Source of the DNA: Chitinivorax sp. PXF-14
GTDB lineage: Bacteria > Pseudomonadota > Gammaproteobacteria > Burkholderiales > SCOH01
Assembly (NCBI RefSeq): GCF_040812015.1
Contig: NZ_JBFNXJ010000001.1
Location: forward strand, 1-64,000
Reading direction: 5' to 3'
DNA length: 64,000 nucleotides
Part shown: one piece after another, positions 19,663 to 28,057 of the stretch
Layout of the letters: every line of letters starts with the position of its first letter
Numbering within the stretch: position 1 is the stretch's first letter
Position numbers and translations under genes: made by a program
The notes under the pieces: generated by a model
Told to the model about the DNA's origin: nothing
Databases searched by the model: none
The model's input: the letters and a program-made list of their open reading frames with translations, nothing else

Positions 19663-21423
19663 TTAGCTCAGGTTGCCGTAGTCGCGTTCTTTGCTGGTGG
19701 CCACTTGCTGCAGATTGCGCATGTGGGCCGGCAGGTCCATCTGGTTCAGGCCCTTGCCGTTTTGCACCATCGGGAATACGTTTTCGGACTGATCGGTCAG
19801 GAAGTCCATGAACACCAGGCGTTCCTTCAGCGCCAGCGCCTCCCTGAGCGCGCCCTCGACGTCGGACGGCTTCTCGATGCGCATGCCGACGTGGCCATAG
19901 GCCTCGGCCAGCTTCACAAAGTCGGGCAGGGCATCCATATAGGATTCGGAGTAGCGGTTGCCGTAGAAGAACTCCTGCCACTGGCGAACCATGCCCAGGT
20001 AGCGGTTGTTCAGGTTGATGATCTTGACCGGCGTATGGTACTGCTTGGCGGTCGAGAGCTCCTGGATGTTCATCTGGATCGACGCTTCACCGGTGATGCA
20101 GCATACGGTCGCATCGGGGTTGGCGAGCTGCGCGCCCATCGCGTACGGCAGGCCGACACCCATGGTGCCGAGGCCGCCCGAATTGATCCACTGGCGCGGG
20201 CGATCGAACTTGTAATACTGCGCCGCCCACATCTGGTGCTGGCCGACGTCCGAGGTGACGATGGCATCGCCGCCGGTCAGTTCGTGCAGCTTCTGTACCA
20301 CGTACTGCGGCTTGATGACGACGTCCGAGTTCTGGAAGAACATCGAGTTCGGCTCACGCCACTCGTTGATCTGCTTCCACCACGCGTCGAGTGCCTTGGC
20401 ATCGAGCCGTTCAGGCGACTGGCGCAGGATGCTGAGCATCTCGTCGAGCACGTCCTTGACGTTGCCGACGATGGGGATGTCCACTTTCACGCGCTTGGCG
20501 ATCGAGCTCGGGTCGATGTCGATGTGAACGATCTTCTTCGGCGAGCTGAGGAAATGGCTCGGCACCGAGATCACGCGGTCGTCGAAACGTGCGCCGATAG
20601 CGATCAGCACATCGCAGTACTGCATGGCCAGGTTGGACTCATAAGTGCCATGCATGCCGAGCATGCCGAGGTTCTGCTTGTCGGTGCCCGGGTAGGCGCC
20701 GAGGCCCATCAGCGTGTTGGTACACGGCACACCGAGGCTCTGCACCAGCTCCTTGACCTGCTCGGAGGCATTGGCCAGCACGGCGCCGCCGCCGACGTAC
20801 ACCAGCGGGCGCTTGGCTTCGAGCAGCAGGTTCACGGCCTTCTTGATCTGGCCCGGGTGTCCCTTACCGATCGGCGTATAGGAGCGCATCGATACGCTTG
20901 ACGGGTAGCTGAATTCGGTCTTCTTGAGCGTCACGTCCTTGGGGACGTCGATCACGACCGGGCCGGGACGGCCGGTGGTGGCGATGTAGAACGCCTTCTT
21001 GAAGGCCGATGCGAGATCGTTGATGTCCTTGACCAGGATGTTGTGCTTCACGCAGGGGCGTGTGCAGCCGACCATGTCGACTTCCTGGAAGGCATCGAGG
21101 CCGATCGCGGCCGTCGGCACCTGGCCGGAGATCACGACCAGCGGGATGGAATCCATGTAAGCGGTGGCGATGCCGGTAATAGCATTGGTTGCGCCCGGAC
21201 CCGAGGTCACCAGGGCAACGCCGACCTTGTCGCTGGAGCGCGAGTAGGCATCGGCGGCATGAACCGCGGCCTGCTCGTGGCGCACCAGAACGTGCTTGAA
21301 TGCCTCTTGCTTGAAGATTGCATCGTAAATTTCGAGAACCGCGCCGCCAGGATAGCCGAAGACGTATTCAACGCCCTCTTCCTGCAGACAACGCACGACG
21401 ATTTCCGCGCCTGTGAGTTCCAT
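19663..21423 (-). CDS. ilvB: Acetolactate synthase large (catalytic) subunit
   Basis: ThDP-dependent enzyme, first step of valine/isoleucine synthesis. The 586-residue protein shows the three ThDP-family domains: N-terminal with the catalytic Glu region (VFGYPGGAVLEIYDA, VRHEQAA), the central FAD-type domain, and the C-terminal ThDP domain with ITGEASIQMN followed by NNRYLGMV; the GE in place of GD at the metal motif is, as I recall, usual in betaproteobacterial enzymes. The ATG at 21423 (MELTGAEIV) is preferred because AAAAGGA stands 6 bases before it; an in-frame ATG at 21459 lacks one. Confidence 0.95.
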   Translation of the reverse strand: MELTGAEIVVRCLQEEGVEYVFGYPGGAVLEIYDAIFKQEAFKHVLVRHEQAAVHAADAYSRSSDKVGVALVTSGPGATNAITGIATAYMDSIPLVVISGQVPTAAIGLDAFQEVDMVGCTRPCVKHNILVKDINDLASAFKKAFYIATTGRPGPVVIDVPKDVTLKKTEFSYPSSVSMRSYTPIGKGHPGQIKKAVNLLLEAKRPLVYVGGGAVLANASEQVKELVQSLGVPCTNTLMGLGAYPGTDKQNLGMLGMHGTYESNLAMQYCDVLIAIGARFDDRVISVPSHFLSSPKKIVHIDIDPSSIAKRVKVDIPIVGNVKDVLDEMLSILRQSPERLDAKALDAWWKQINEWREPNSMFFQNSDVVIKPQYVVQKLHELTGGDAIVTSDVGQHQMWAAQYYKFDRPRQWINSGGLGTMGVGLPYAMGAQLANPDATVCCITGEASIQMNIQELSTAKQYHTPVKIINLNNRYLGMVRQWQEFFYGNRYSESYMDALPDFVKLAEAYGHVGMRIEKPSDVEGALREALALKERLVFMDFLTDQSENVFPMVQNGKGLNQMDLPAHMRNLQQVATSKERDYGNLS

Positions 21424-21844
21424 GTCTGTCCTTTTTTCGTTAACCGAAAGTTTGTTCATATGAAAGGGTTTTCGGTCCCGAAGGGTGCTTGCCTTGGGGA
21501 CAGGAACAGGCGCAGTCGCTGGTGGTCAACTTTGCTGTCTGTGGTTGTGCGAACCTCTCGGAGGTGCGCGCTAGGTCAGAACACGGTTCTGCCTTTTGGC
21601 CGCTCGCAACCAGCTTTGTGTGCCAATCGTGCAAGCGACGCGGGGAACCCGGTAAGGGAGGGTCAACGTTACCCGAAGCGGGCGGGGCTGGTCAACCCCC
21701 TTGGTGCATTGCACCAGCGGGGCAAACCGCTGATCGCTATGGGATTCGGCGGCGAGATTTGCTAGCATTCGCCCCGCGCAATTCATCAACCAAAGTGGGC
21801 CTGCAACATTCGTCGGCTCCCGCTATCGCCAAGAGGGCCGGGTT
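21424..21844. other. 421-base intergenic region between ilvB and the sigma-factor gene
   Basis: Divergent control region. It holds the candidate ilv promoter and a long leader. I find no leader peptide with runs of Ile, Val or Leu codons on the minus strand, and no clear antiterminator/terminator pair; only a small CCTC-CGA-GAGG hairpin is seen. An open frame runs without a usual start codon into the sigma-factor gene from about 21734. Confidence 0.5.
21666..21695 (-). promoter_or_regulatory. Candidate promoter of ilvBHC
   Basis: On the minus strand TTGACC (21695-21690), an 18-base spacer and TAACGT (21671-21666) form a plausible sigma-70 promoter. It would give a leader of about 235 bases before ilvB, long enough for attenuation or another leader-based control. 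Confidence 0.4.
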
Positions 21845-22414
21845 CTGGCTACCTATCAGGAACTGTCGAAATTTCTGGCCGATGTCGACAGGCGTGCTTT
21901 CAAGTACGCCATGTTCGCGGTCCAGGATGAGGACACCGCACTCGATATCGTGCAGGACGCGATGCTCAAGCTCGCCGAAAAATATTCAGACAAGCCGCTG
22001 GCCGAGTTGCCGCTGTTGTTCCAGCGCATTCTGCAAAACCAGATCCGCGACTATTTTCGGCGGCAGAAGGTTCGCTCGATGTGGACGACGCTGCTGTCGG
22101 CGTTCACCAGCAAGGACGACGATCAGGACGAGCGCGATCCGCTCGAGGTGCTGGAGGCGGAATCCTCCTCGATGGCGTTTGCCGCGCCCGAGGAACAGTT
22201 GAATCGCGAGCGTGTCCTAGCGGTAGTGGAGGAGGGTTTGCACAGACTTCCTGCACGTCAACGGGAGGCATTCCTGCTGCGTTATTGGGAAGAGATGGAT
22301 GTGTCGCAAACGGCGCAGGCGATGGGGTGTTCCGAGGGAAGCGTGAAGACGCACTGCTCGCGCGCCACCCATGCCATGGCGGATTGGTTGCGCAGTAAGG
22401 GGGTTGAATTATGA
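21845..22414 (+). CDS. ECF-type RNA polymerase sigma factor
   Basis: Sigma-70 family factor of the RpoE-like group (189 residues from 21845). Region 2 contains DEDTALDIVQDAMLKLAEKY and DYFRRQKVRSMW. Region 4 is the HTH around LPARQREAFLLRYWEEMDVSQTAQAMGCSEGSVKTHCSRA. The only ATG near the start (21911) would cut off the first helix of region 2. The in-frame segment ATYQELSKFLADVDRRAFKY, which I consider part of the protein, begins at a CTG (21845) with AGAGGG upstream, so a rare CTG start is proposed. The neighbouring DUF3619, DUF3106 and RDD genes form a conserved betaproteobacterial set. Confidence 0.88.
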   Translation: MATYQELSKFLADVDRRAFKYAMFAVQDEDTALDIVQDAMLKLAEKYSDKPLAELPLLFQRILQNQIRDYFRRQKVRSMWTTLLSAFTSKDDDQDERDPLEVLEAESSSMAFAAPEEQLNRERVLAVVEEGLHRLPARQREAFLLRYWEEMDVSQTAQAMGCSEGSVKTHCSRATHAMADWLRSKGVEL

Positions 22415-22779
22415 GACAAGGATTGGATACCACAAAAATCAAGCGGCAGCTTGATGCAGGCCTGCCGGCGTTGGATGCGCGGCTGGCGGCGCGCCTCGGG
22501 CAGGCTCGGCAGGCGGCGCTGGCGCGCTATCCGCATGCCGTGGCGCGGCGCGTCACGGGCTTGTCGCTGGTCGATGGCTGGCTCGAGCGCCATGACTGGC
22601 ATCCGAGCAGCCTGTCGGTGTTCACCTCGGGCCTGGTGCTGTTGTTGGGGCTGGCCGGTGGCCTCTATTGGTATAACCTTGATCAGCCGGACGACGATAT
22701 CGACGCCGTGCTGCTCGCAGACGACTTGCCGTTGCAGGCCTATGTGGACAACCGCTTCGAACAGTGGATTGAGCGGTAG
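22411..22779 (+). CDS. DUF3619 membrane protein, possible anti-sigma partner
   Basis: 122-residue protein. The N-terminal half is cytoplasmic, helical and basic (KIKRQLDAGLPALDARLAARLGQARQAAL); a single transmembrane helix (LSVFTSGLVLLLGLAGGLYW) follows, then a short acidic periplasmic tail (DDLPLQAYVDNRFEQWIER). It starts inside the stop codon of the sigma-factor gene (ATGA). Membrane topology and coupling to the sigma gene resemble anti-sigma factors, which is an inference. No ZAS motif (HxxxCxxC) is present. Confidence 0.85.
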   Translation: MRQGLDTTKIKRQLDAGLPALDARLAARLGQARQAALARYPHAVARRVTGLSLVDGWLERHDWHPSSLSVFTSGLVLLLGLAGGLYWYNLDQPDDDIDAVLLADDLPLQAYVDNRFEQWIER

Positions 22780-22780
22780 T

Positions 22781-23230
22781 ATGTTGAGAGTGATCGTACT
22801 CGCGGCTGGATTGCTGCTGGCCGGGTTGCTGCATGCCGCCGAGCCGGCAATGCCGGCCTGGGCGCAGCTGACACCACAGCAGCAACAGGTTCTCGCGCCC
22901 ATCGAAAAGGAGTGGAACTCCTATCCCGATATCAAGCGCCGCCGCTTGCTGCAGGTGGCCAAGCGCTATCCCACGATGACGCCGGTCGAGCAGCAGCGCA
23001 TCCAGTCGCGCCTGCGCGAATGGGCGACGCTGACGCCAGAGCAGCGCAAGCTGGCGCGCAAGAACTACAAACAGTTGCACGACCTGCCGCATGACAAGCG
23101 GCAGCAGGTCAAGCAGCGTATCAAGCAGTCGACGGTGCGCCCCGGCGCATCAAAGACGGTAACACCAAGGCACGCGCCTTTGCCTGCCGAGCCGCCCGCT
23201 GTGCCTGCGCAACCTCCTCAGGATAAATGA
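22781..23230 (+). CDS. DUF3106 periplasmic protein
   Basis: 149-residue exported protein: signal peptide (MLRVIVLAAGLLLAGLLHAAEP) followed by a helical, strongly basic and Gln-rich domain. It contains two copies of a motif like LTPQQQQVLAPIEKEW and LTPEQRKLARKNYKQL, separated by about 40 residues, as usual for DUF3106. A Pro-rich tail follows (PLPAEPPAVPAQPPQ). The helical LTPxQR-type repeat resembles periplasmic stress proteins such as CpxP/Spy, a superficial similarity. Third gene of the sigma-factor operon. Confidence 0.85.
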   Translation: MLRVIVLAAGLLLAGLLHAAEPAMPAWAQLTPQQQQVLAPIEKEWNSYPDIKRRRLLQVAKRYPTMTPVEQQRIQSRLREWATLTPEQRKLARKNYKQLHDLPHDKRQQVKQRIKQSTVRPGASKTVTPRHAPLPAEPPAVPAQPPQDK

Positions 23231-23769
23231 TGCACTCTGCCTTGCCCGCCGCCAGCCCCTGGCGGCGTTTGCTTTGTATGCTCTACGAATTTGTGATTCT
23301 GTTCGCGCTGGTGTTCGTGGTGGGGCTGTTGCTGCCGATGGCTCTGTTGCCGCTGGCCCAGCGCGCGGGTCTGACTGCTGTGGTGCAGGGCCCGTGGTTC
23401 TGGCGGCTGATCTGGATGTTGGTGCTCGGTGCCGTGGCCGGCTACTTTGTCCGCAGCTGGACGCGCGGTGGCCAGACTCTGGCAATGCGCGCCTGGCGTC
23501 TGCGACTGGTCATGGAGGGGGATCGCCCGCTTGACTGGCGCCAGGCGGCCACCAGACTATGCCTGCTTGCCCTGTGTTTTGGCGGGCCGGTGTTGACCGG
23601 GGCCTGGTATCGCCACCAGCCCTCGGTATTACCCTACTTTGCGGCCAGCTGTGTATTTTTGCTTGTTGTGCTGGCCTGGGCCTGGCTCGATGACGATCGT
23701 CGCTTCCTGTATGACCGGCTGACGGCCACCCGGACGGCCTTGCTTCCCCCGTGCGGCGCCAAGCGCTGA
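23227..23769 (+). CDS. RDD family membrane protein
   Basis: 180-residue inner-membrane protein. The RDD domain is recognised by the Arg near the start of helix 1 (SPWRRLLCMLYEFVILFALVF), helix 2 (FWRLIWMLVLGAVAGYFV), the conserved GQTLAMRAWRLRLV segment, and a final pair of acidic residues in LDDDRRFLYDRLTATR. The family is poorly understood; some members affect ion transport. It overlaps the DUF3106 stop codon and closes the sigma-factor operon, convergent to lptG six bases away. Confidence 0.88.
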   Translation: MMHSALPAASPWRRLLCMLYEFVILFALVFVVGLLLPMALLPLAQRAGLTAVVQGPWFWRLIWMLVLGAVAGYFVRSWTRGGQTLAMRAWRLRLVMEGDRPLDWRQAATRLCLLALCFGGPVLTGAWYRHQPSVLPYFAASCVFLLVVLAWAWLDDDRRFLYDRLTATRTALLPPCGAKR

Positions 23770-23775
23770 GCCGTT

Positions 23776-24852
23776 CTAGCGGCGTTCTTGCTGCCACAGC
23801 ATGATGATGCCCAGGAGAATCACGATACTTGACGGCAAGGCGGCCGAGAACAGCGGGTTCCATTCGTAGAGCAGGCCCAGGTGCCTGAACAGGCTGTTGA
23901 CGAAGTGGAAAGTCAGGCCAAGCATGATGCCGATGAACAGCTTTAGGCCAACGTTGCCGCTGCGGCGCTGGGTCTGCGAGAACGGTAGGGCCAGGAACAT
24001 CATGCAGACGGCCACGAAGGGATAGAGCAGCTTGCTCCATAGTGCGATCTCGTAGCGCGACGTCTTCTGCTTGTTGTCCTTCAGGTGCTCGATATAGCTC
24101 CACAGATCGCCGACCGGCATGTGCTCGGGCACGACCAGCAGTATCGACAGCACGCTGGGCGTCAGTACCGATTGCCATTGCATCTCGCTACGTGTGACGA
24201 CGCTGACTTGCTGGCTGGCGAACAGCCGTGTTTCGGTGATGCCGCTCAGCTGCCATAGCCCGTCGCGCAGATGTTTGCCATGGGTGGCTCGTGTGATGCC
24301 GGTCAGATTGTAGCGCTCATCGAACGAATACACGCGCAGATCGCGCAGAGTGTTGTCCGGCAACACTTGGCGAACGTTGATGAAGTGCCGGTCATCCTTG
24401 ACCCACAGGCCGGAGCGGAATTCCTGCGCAACCACCGAGTTGGTCGCCTGCAGACGCAGCTGGTTGGCTGCGCGTTCGGCTGGTGGTGCGATGTACTCAC
24501 CAAAGGCGAAAGTCAGCAGCGCGAACAACAGGCCGGCCGGCAGCAGATAGGTGACGATGCGGGTGTTCGATAGCCCGCTGGCGCGCATGACCGCATATTC
24601 CGAATTGGCGGACAGCTGCGACAGCGAGAACAGCGAGCCGATCAGTGCAGCGACGGGAAACAGCTCGTAGATATGGGCCGGGATGCTCAGGCCCACGAAC
24701 ATGAAGACGTAGTGCATGCGGTAGTTGCCCTTGCCGACGTCATCCAGCTGATTGATGACGTCGAAAAAGGCAAACAGGCCCAATAGCACCGCAAACACCA
24801 GCAAGGTGCCCTTGACGACCTCGGACGACAGGTAGCGGGAGAGCGTGTTCAT
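23776..24852 (-). CDS. lptG: LPS export ABC transporter permease LptG
   Basis: One of the two transmembrane subunits of the LptB2FG complex that extracts lipopolysaccharide from the inner membrane. 358 residues from the ATG at 24852, which overlaps the lptF stop (ATGA). Topology is typical: three N-terminal helices (GTLLVFAVLLGLFAFFDVI and others), a periplasmic beta-jellyroll (about 130-260) and three C-terminal helices ending with SIVILLGIIMLWQQERR. YAVMRASGLS and the NVGLKLFIGIMLGLTFHFVNSLF segment are family signatures. Confidence 0.95.
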   Translation of the reverse strand: MNTLSRYLSSEVVKGTLLVFAVLLGLFAFFDVINQLDDVGKGNYRMHYVFMFVGLSIPAHIYELFPVAALIGSLFSLSQLSANSEYAVMRASGLSNTRIVTYLLPAGLLFALLTFAFGEYIAPPAERAANQLRLQATNSVVAQEFRSGLWVKDDRHFINVRQVLPDNTLRDLRVYSFDERYNLTGITRATHGKHLRDGLWQLSGITETRLFASQQVSVVTRSEMQWQSVLTPSVLSILLVVPEHMPVGDLWSYIEHLKDNKQKTSRYEIALWSKLLYPFVAVCMMFLALPFSQTQRRSGNVGLKLFIGIMLGLTFHFVNSLFRHLGLLYEWNPLFSAALPSSIVILLGIIMLWQQERR

Positions 24853-25928
24853 GCGCGCTTCCTCCATTGCCGGAAACTGCCGGAGCGGGCGCTGAGCAGG
24901 ATCAGCACCAGTGCCAGCATGGTCAGGTGTACGGGCCACAGGCCGATGACCGGGTGCAGCTTGCCTTGGGCGATCCAGGCCTGGGCCACGGAGAGCGAAT
25001 TGCTGTAAACCATGTAGATCAGGATGGCCAGCACTAGGTTGAGTGACCGGCCGGCCCGTGGTTTGACGAAGCTCAAGGGGATGGCCAGGGTCAGCATCAG
25101 GATCGCGCCGATTGGTGCCGCGAGGCGCCAGGCCAGCTCTGCATGCTTGTCGTTGTTCATGTTGCGTAACAGCTCGGGTGTCGTCATGCCCTGCACGGGG
25201 GTGGTGGTCATGCCGCCATCCTTGGGGGGGATGGCCACGGTGTAGCGATCAAATTCGACGATACGATAGATCAGGCTGCCCGATTCGCCCTCGTACTGAC
25301 GTCCGTTCAGGAGTACGAGCTGGCGATTGCCGTCCTTGTCCGAGTTCAAATATCCGTGGTTGGCGCTGACTATCCGGGTTTTGTTGTTTTTCTCGGACTG
25401 CACGAAAATATTGGTGGCCGACCCATGTTCCCCGCTGTAGTTCTCGATGAAGAACACGCGGTCTGCCTGTTTGGATTCTTTGAAGACGCCGGGGGCGATG
25501 GCCGCGGTTTCGTCGCGCGACATGAGCTTCTGGCGATAGTCCTCACTCTTCCTGACTGCCCATGGCGAGAGGCCGAAGCTCAGTATGGTCACCAGCACCA
25601 GGATGGGGGCGGCGAAGCCCAGCGTGGGGCGTATCCAGTCCGTCACGCTGAGCCCGGAGCTCTGCCAGACCTCCATCTCGTGATCGCGATGGGCACGGGT
25701 CAGTGCCATCAGGGTGGCAATGAACATCGAAAGCGAGAGCAGTATCGGCAGGTAGCGCAGGGTGGCAAAACCCAGTGTGATCAGCACCGCATCGGTCGCC
25801 AGCCGGCCGGTCGCCGCCTGGCCCAGGAGGCGCACGATGAGCGTCGTCGAGATGATGGCCATGAGCACGAGAAAGACCGCAAGAGTCAGTACGGCCAGCT
25901 CGCGTTGGTAGCTTCGCTTAAAAATCAT
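24849..25928 (-). CDS. lptF: LPS export ABC transporter permease LptF
   Basis: Partner of LptG in the LptB2FG lipopolysaccharide extractor (359 residues). MIFKRSYQRELAVLTLAVF begins helix 1; EMEVWQSSGLSVTDW is the coupling segment that meets LptB; residues about 120-260 form the periplasmic jellyroll; the C-terminal helices include LILLSARSGSFRQWRKR. First gene of the lptFG operon, divergent from pepA; TTGACG at 25990-25985 on the minus strand is a possible -35 box. Confidence 0.95.
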   Translation of the reverse strand: MIFKRSYQRELAVLTLAVFLVLMAIISTTLIVRLLGQAATGRLATDAVLITLGFATLRYLPILLSLSMFIATLMALTRAHRDHEMEVWQSSGLSVTDWIRPTLGFAAPILVLVTILSFGLSPWAVRKSEDYRQKLMSRDETAAIAPGVFKESKQADRVFFIENYSGEHGSATNIFVQSEKNNKTRIVSANHGYLNSDKDGNRQLVLLNGRQYEGESGSLIYRIVEFDRYTVAIPPKDGGMTTTPVQGMTTPELLRNMNNDKHAELAWRLAAPIGAILMLTLAIPLSFVKPRAGRSLNLVLAILIYMVYSNSLSVAQAWIAQGKLHPVIGLWPVHLTMLALVLILLSARSGSFRQWRKRA

Positions 25929-26065
25929 GCTTTTTTGACATTTCCAGCCGGAATTCTGGATAATTTGGTTTTAGTGCCCATTTCCGTCAAAACGTAGAAT
26001 TCGGGCGACAGGAAGAGCGGGCAGGGTAAGCAGATAGCGCTACTGATATTCTAGAGGAGCGAGCG

Positions 26066-27637
26066 GTGGAATTTAGCATAAAAAGCGGTAGTCCGGAAAA
26101 GCAGCGCACGGCATGCGTCGTGGTCGGGATTTTTGATTCTCGCAAGCTGACTTTGGCTGCGGATTTGCTCGATCGCATCTCCAACGGTTATATCAGCGAC
26201 ATCCTGCGGCGCGGGGATCTCGAGGGCAAGCTTGGCTCCACGCTGCTCTTGCACAACGTGCCGCATACCCTGTGCGATCGCGTGTTGCTGGTCGGCCTTG
26301 GGCGTGAGCGCGAATTCAAGGATGCGGAATACCACACCGCCATTCGCTCCGCGGTCAAGGCCTTGATGGAGACCGGCGCGCCGGAGGCGGTGTTCTATCT
26401 GACTGAGGTGCCCGTGCGCAAGCGTGAGATCGCCTGGCGCATCGAGCATGCAACCCAGGTGGTGTACGAGTGCCTGTATCGCTTCGACCGGTTCAAGAGC
26501 AAGCAGGATGACGCTCGCCGCCAGTTGCGCAAGCTGACGCTGTCTGTCTCGCGCCGCAGCGAGCTGTCCATCGGCGAGGATGCCTTGCGCCGCGGCCAGG
26601 CGATCGCCGAAGGCATGGATCTGGCCAAGGACCTGGGCAATCTGCCCGGCAACGTGTGTACGCCGACCTATCTGGCGGAAACGGCCAAGGAGATTGCCGG
26701 CAGGTTTTCCCTCGAACTCGAGGTGCTCGAGGCCAATGACATGGAGGCGCTCGGCATGGGCTCCTTGCTGTCCGTTGCCAAGGGTAGTATTCAGCCGCCC
26801 AAGCTGATCGTGTTGCGCTATCACGGGGCCGACAAGAAGGTGAAGCCCATTGTGCTGGTCGGCAAGGGGATCACCTTCGATTCGGGCGGCATCTCGCTGA
26901 AGCCGGGCGAGGGCATGGACGAGATGAAATACGATATGTGTGGCGCTGCGACCGTGCTTGGCACGATCCAGTCTGCCGCGCAGATGAAGCTGCCGCTCAA
27001 TGTATATGCCGTCGTCCCCACCTGCGAGAATATGCCGGCAGGCAATGCCAGCAAGCCGGGCGACATCGTCACCTCGATGTCGGGGCAGACCATTGAAATC
27101 CTTAATACTGATGCCGAAGGCCGCTTGATCCTGTGCGACGCGCTGACCTATGTCGAGCGCTTCGAGCCCGATACCGTCGTCGACGTCGCCACCTTGACCG
27201 GCGCCTGCATCATTGCGCTTGGCCATGTCGCCACCGGCCTCTATGCCAATCATGATGGCCTGGCGCGCGAGCTCAGCTCCGCCGGCGAGGATGCCTGCGA
27301 CAAGGCTTGGCACATGCCGTTGTGGGACGAATATCAGGATCAGCTCAAGAGCAATTTCGCCGACATGGCCAATATCGGCGGCCGCCCGGCCGGATCGATT
27401 ACTGCTGCCTGCTTCCTGTCCCGTTACGCCAAGGCATATGAGTGGGCTCACCTCGATATCGCCGGCACGGCCTGGAAATCCGGCAAGGAGAAGGGGGCCA
27501 CCGGCCGCCCGGTGCCCTTGCTGTCGCGCTTCCTGATCGGTCGTGCCGATCAGCTCGAAGGCAAGGTGCCGATGCGTGGCCGCCCCAAGCGCGTGACCGA
27601 GGCTGATGGCGAGAGCGCCCAGCATGACGAGGATTGA
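26066..27637 (+). CDS. pepA: Leucyl aminopeptidase (PepA/M17)
   Basis: Two-metal cytoplasmic aminopeptidase removing N-terminal residues from peptides; PepA homologues also bind DNA in some bacteria. The 523-residue protein is slightly longer than E. coli PepA. The catalytic C-terminal domain has VGKGITFDSGGISLKPG with metal and catalytic Lys/Asp, KYDMCGAA, the M17 signature NTDAEGRL, and the later AGTAWKSGKEKGATGRPV. GTG start at 26066 with GAGGAG 7 bases upstream. The holC start lies inside its end, as in many proteobacteria. Confidence 0.96.
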   Translation: MEFSIKSGSPEKQRTACVVVGIFDSRKLTLAADLLDRISNGYISDILRRGDLEGKLGSTLLLHNVPHTLCDRVLLVGLGREREFKDAEYHTAIRSAVKALMETGAPEAVFYLTEVPVRKREIAWRIEHATQVVYECLYRFDRFKSKQDDARRQLRKLTLSVSRRSELSIGEDALRRGQAIAEGMDLAKDLGNLPGNVCTPTYLAETAKEIAGRFSLELEVLEANDMEALGMGSLLSVAKGSIQPPKLIVLRYHGADKKVKPIVLVGKGITFDSGGISLKPGEGMDEMKYDMCGAATVLGTIQSAAQMKLPLNVYAVVPTCENMPAGNASKPGDIVTSMSGQTIEILNTDAEGRLILCDALTYVERFEPDTVVDVATLTGACIIALGHVATGLYANHDGLARELSSAGEDACDKAWHMPLWDEYQDQLKSNFADMANIGGRPAGSITAACFLSRYAKAYEWAHLDIAGTAWKSGKEKGATGRPVPLLSRFLIGRADQLEGKVPMRGRPKRVTEADGESAQHDED

Positions 27638-28052
27638 TTTTTATACGCATGTGAACGACCGGCTGGGCATCGTCTGCCAGCTGGTCGCCAAGGCCTATGG
27701 CCTGGGGCAGAAGGTGGTGGTGTTCACCGCCGGCCCTGGCCAGACGGCCGAGTTGGACGAACGGCTGTGGACCTACGCCCAGCTCAGTTTCGTCCCGCAT
27801 TGCCGCAGTGCCTCGGCACTGGCTGGCGAGACACCGGTCATCATCGATCATGAGATCAAGCAATTTCCGCATCTCGATGTGCTGATCAACCTGCAGGCGG
27901 AGCCGCCGCCGTTCTTTGCCCGCTTTGAACGATTGATCGAGGTGGTGGACACGGACCCGACCGTCGCTGCCGCAGCCCGCAACCGTTTTCGCCACTACCG
28001 CGACAGCGGCTATGCTGTGCAATCCCATAACTTGAGCCACCTTGGCGGATAG
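27624..28052 (+). CDS. holC: DNA polymerase III chi subunit
   Basis: 142-residue clamp-loader accessory subunit that links the replisome to single-strand-binding protein. The start MTRIDFYTHVNDRLGIVCQL, the DERLWTY segment and the C-terminal RFRHYRDSGYAVQSHNL are typical of HolC. It overlaps the end of pepA by 14 bases, the common pepA-holC arrangement. ATG 27606 is a possible earlier start but the conserved sequence begins at 27624. Confidence 0.94.
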   Translation: MTRIDFYTHVNDRLGIVCQLVAKAYGLGQKVVVFTAGPGQTAELDERLWTYAQLSFVPHCRSASALAGETPVIIDHEIKQFPHLDVLINLQAEPPPFFARFERLIEVVDTDPTVAAAARNRFRHYRDSGYAVQSHNLSHLGG

Positions 28053-28057
28053 CTGTC

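Noticed and set aside
21440-21634. 64-codon open frame upstream of ilvB as a leader peptide
   Set aside because: It has no run of branched-chain amino-acid codons and no terminator structure follows it.
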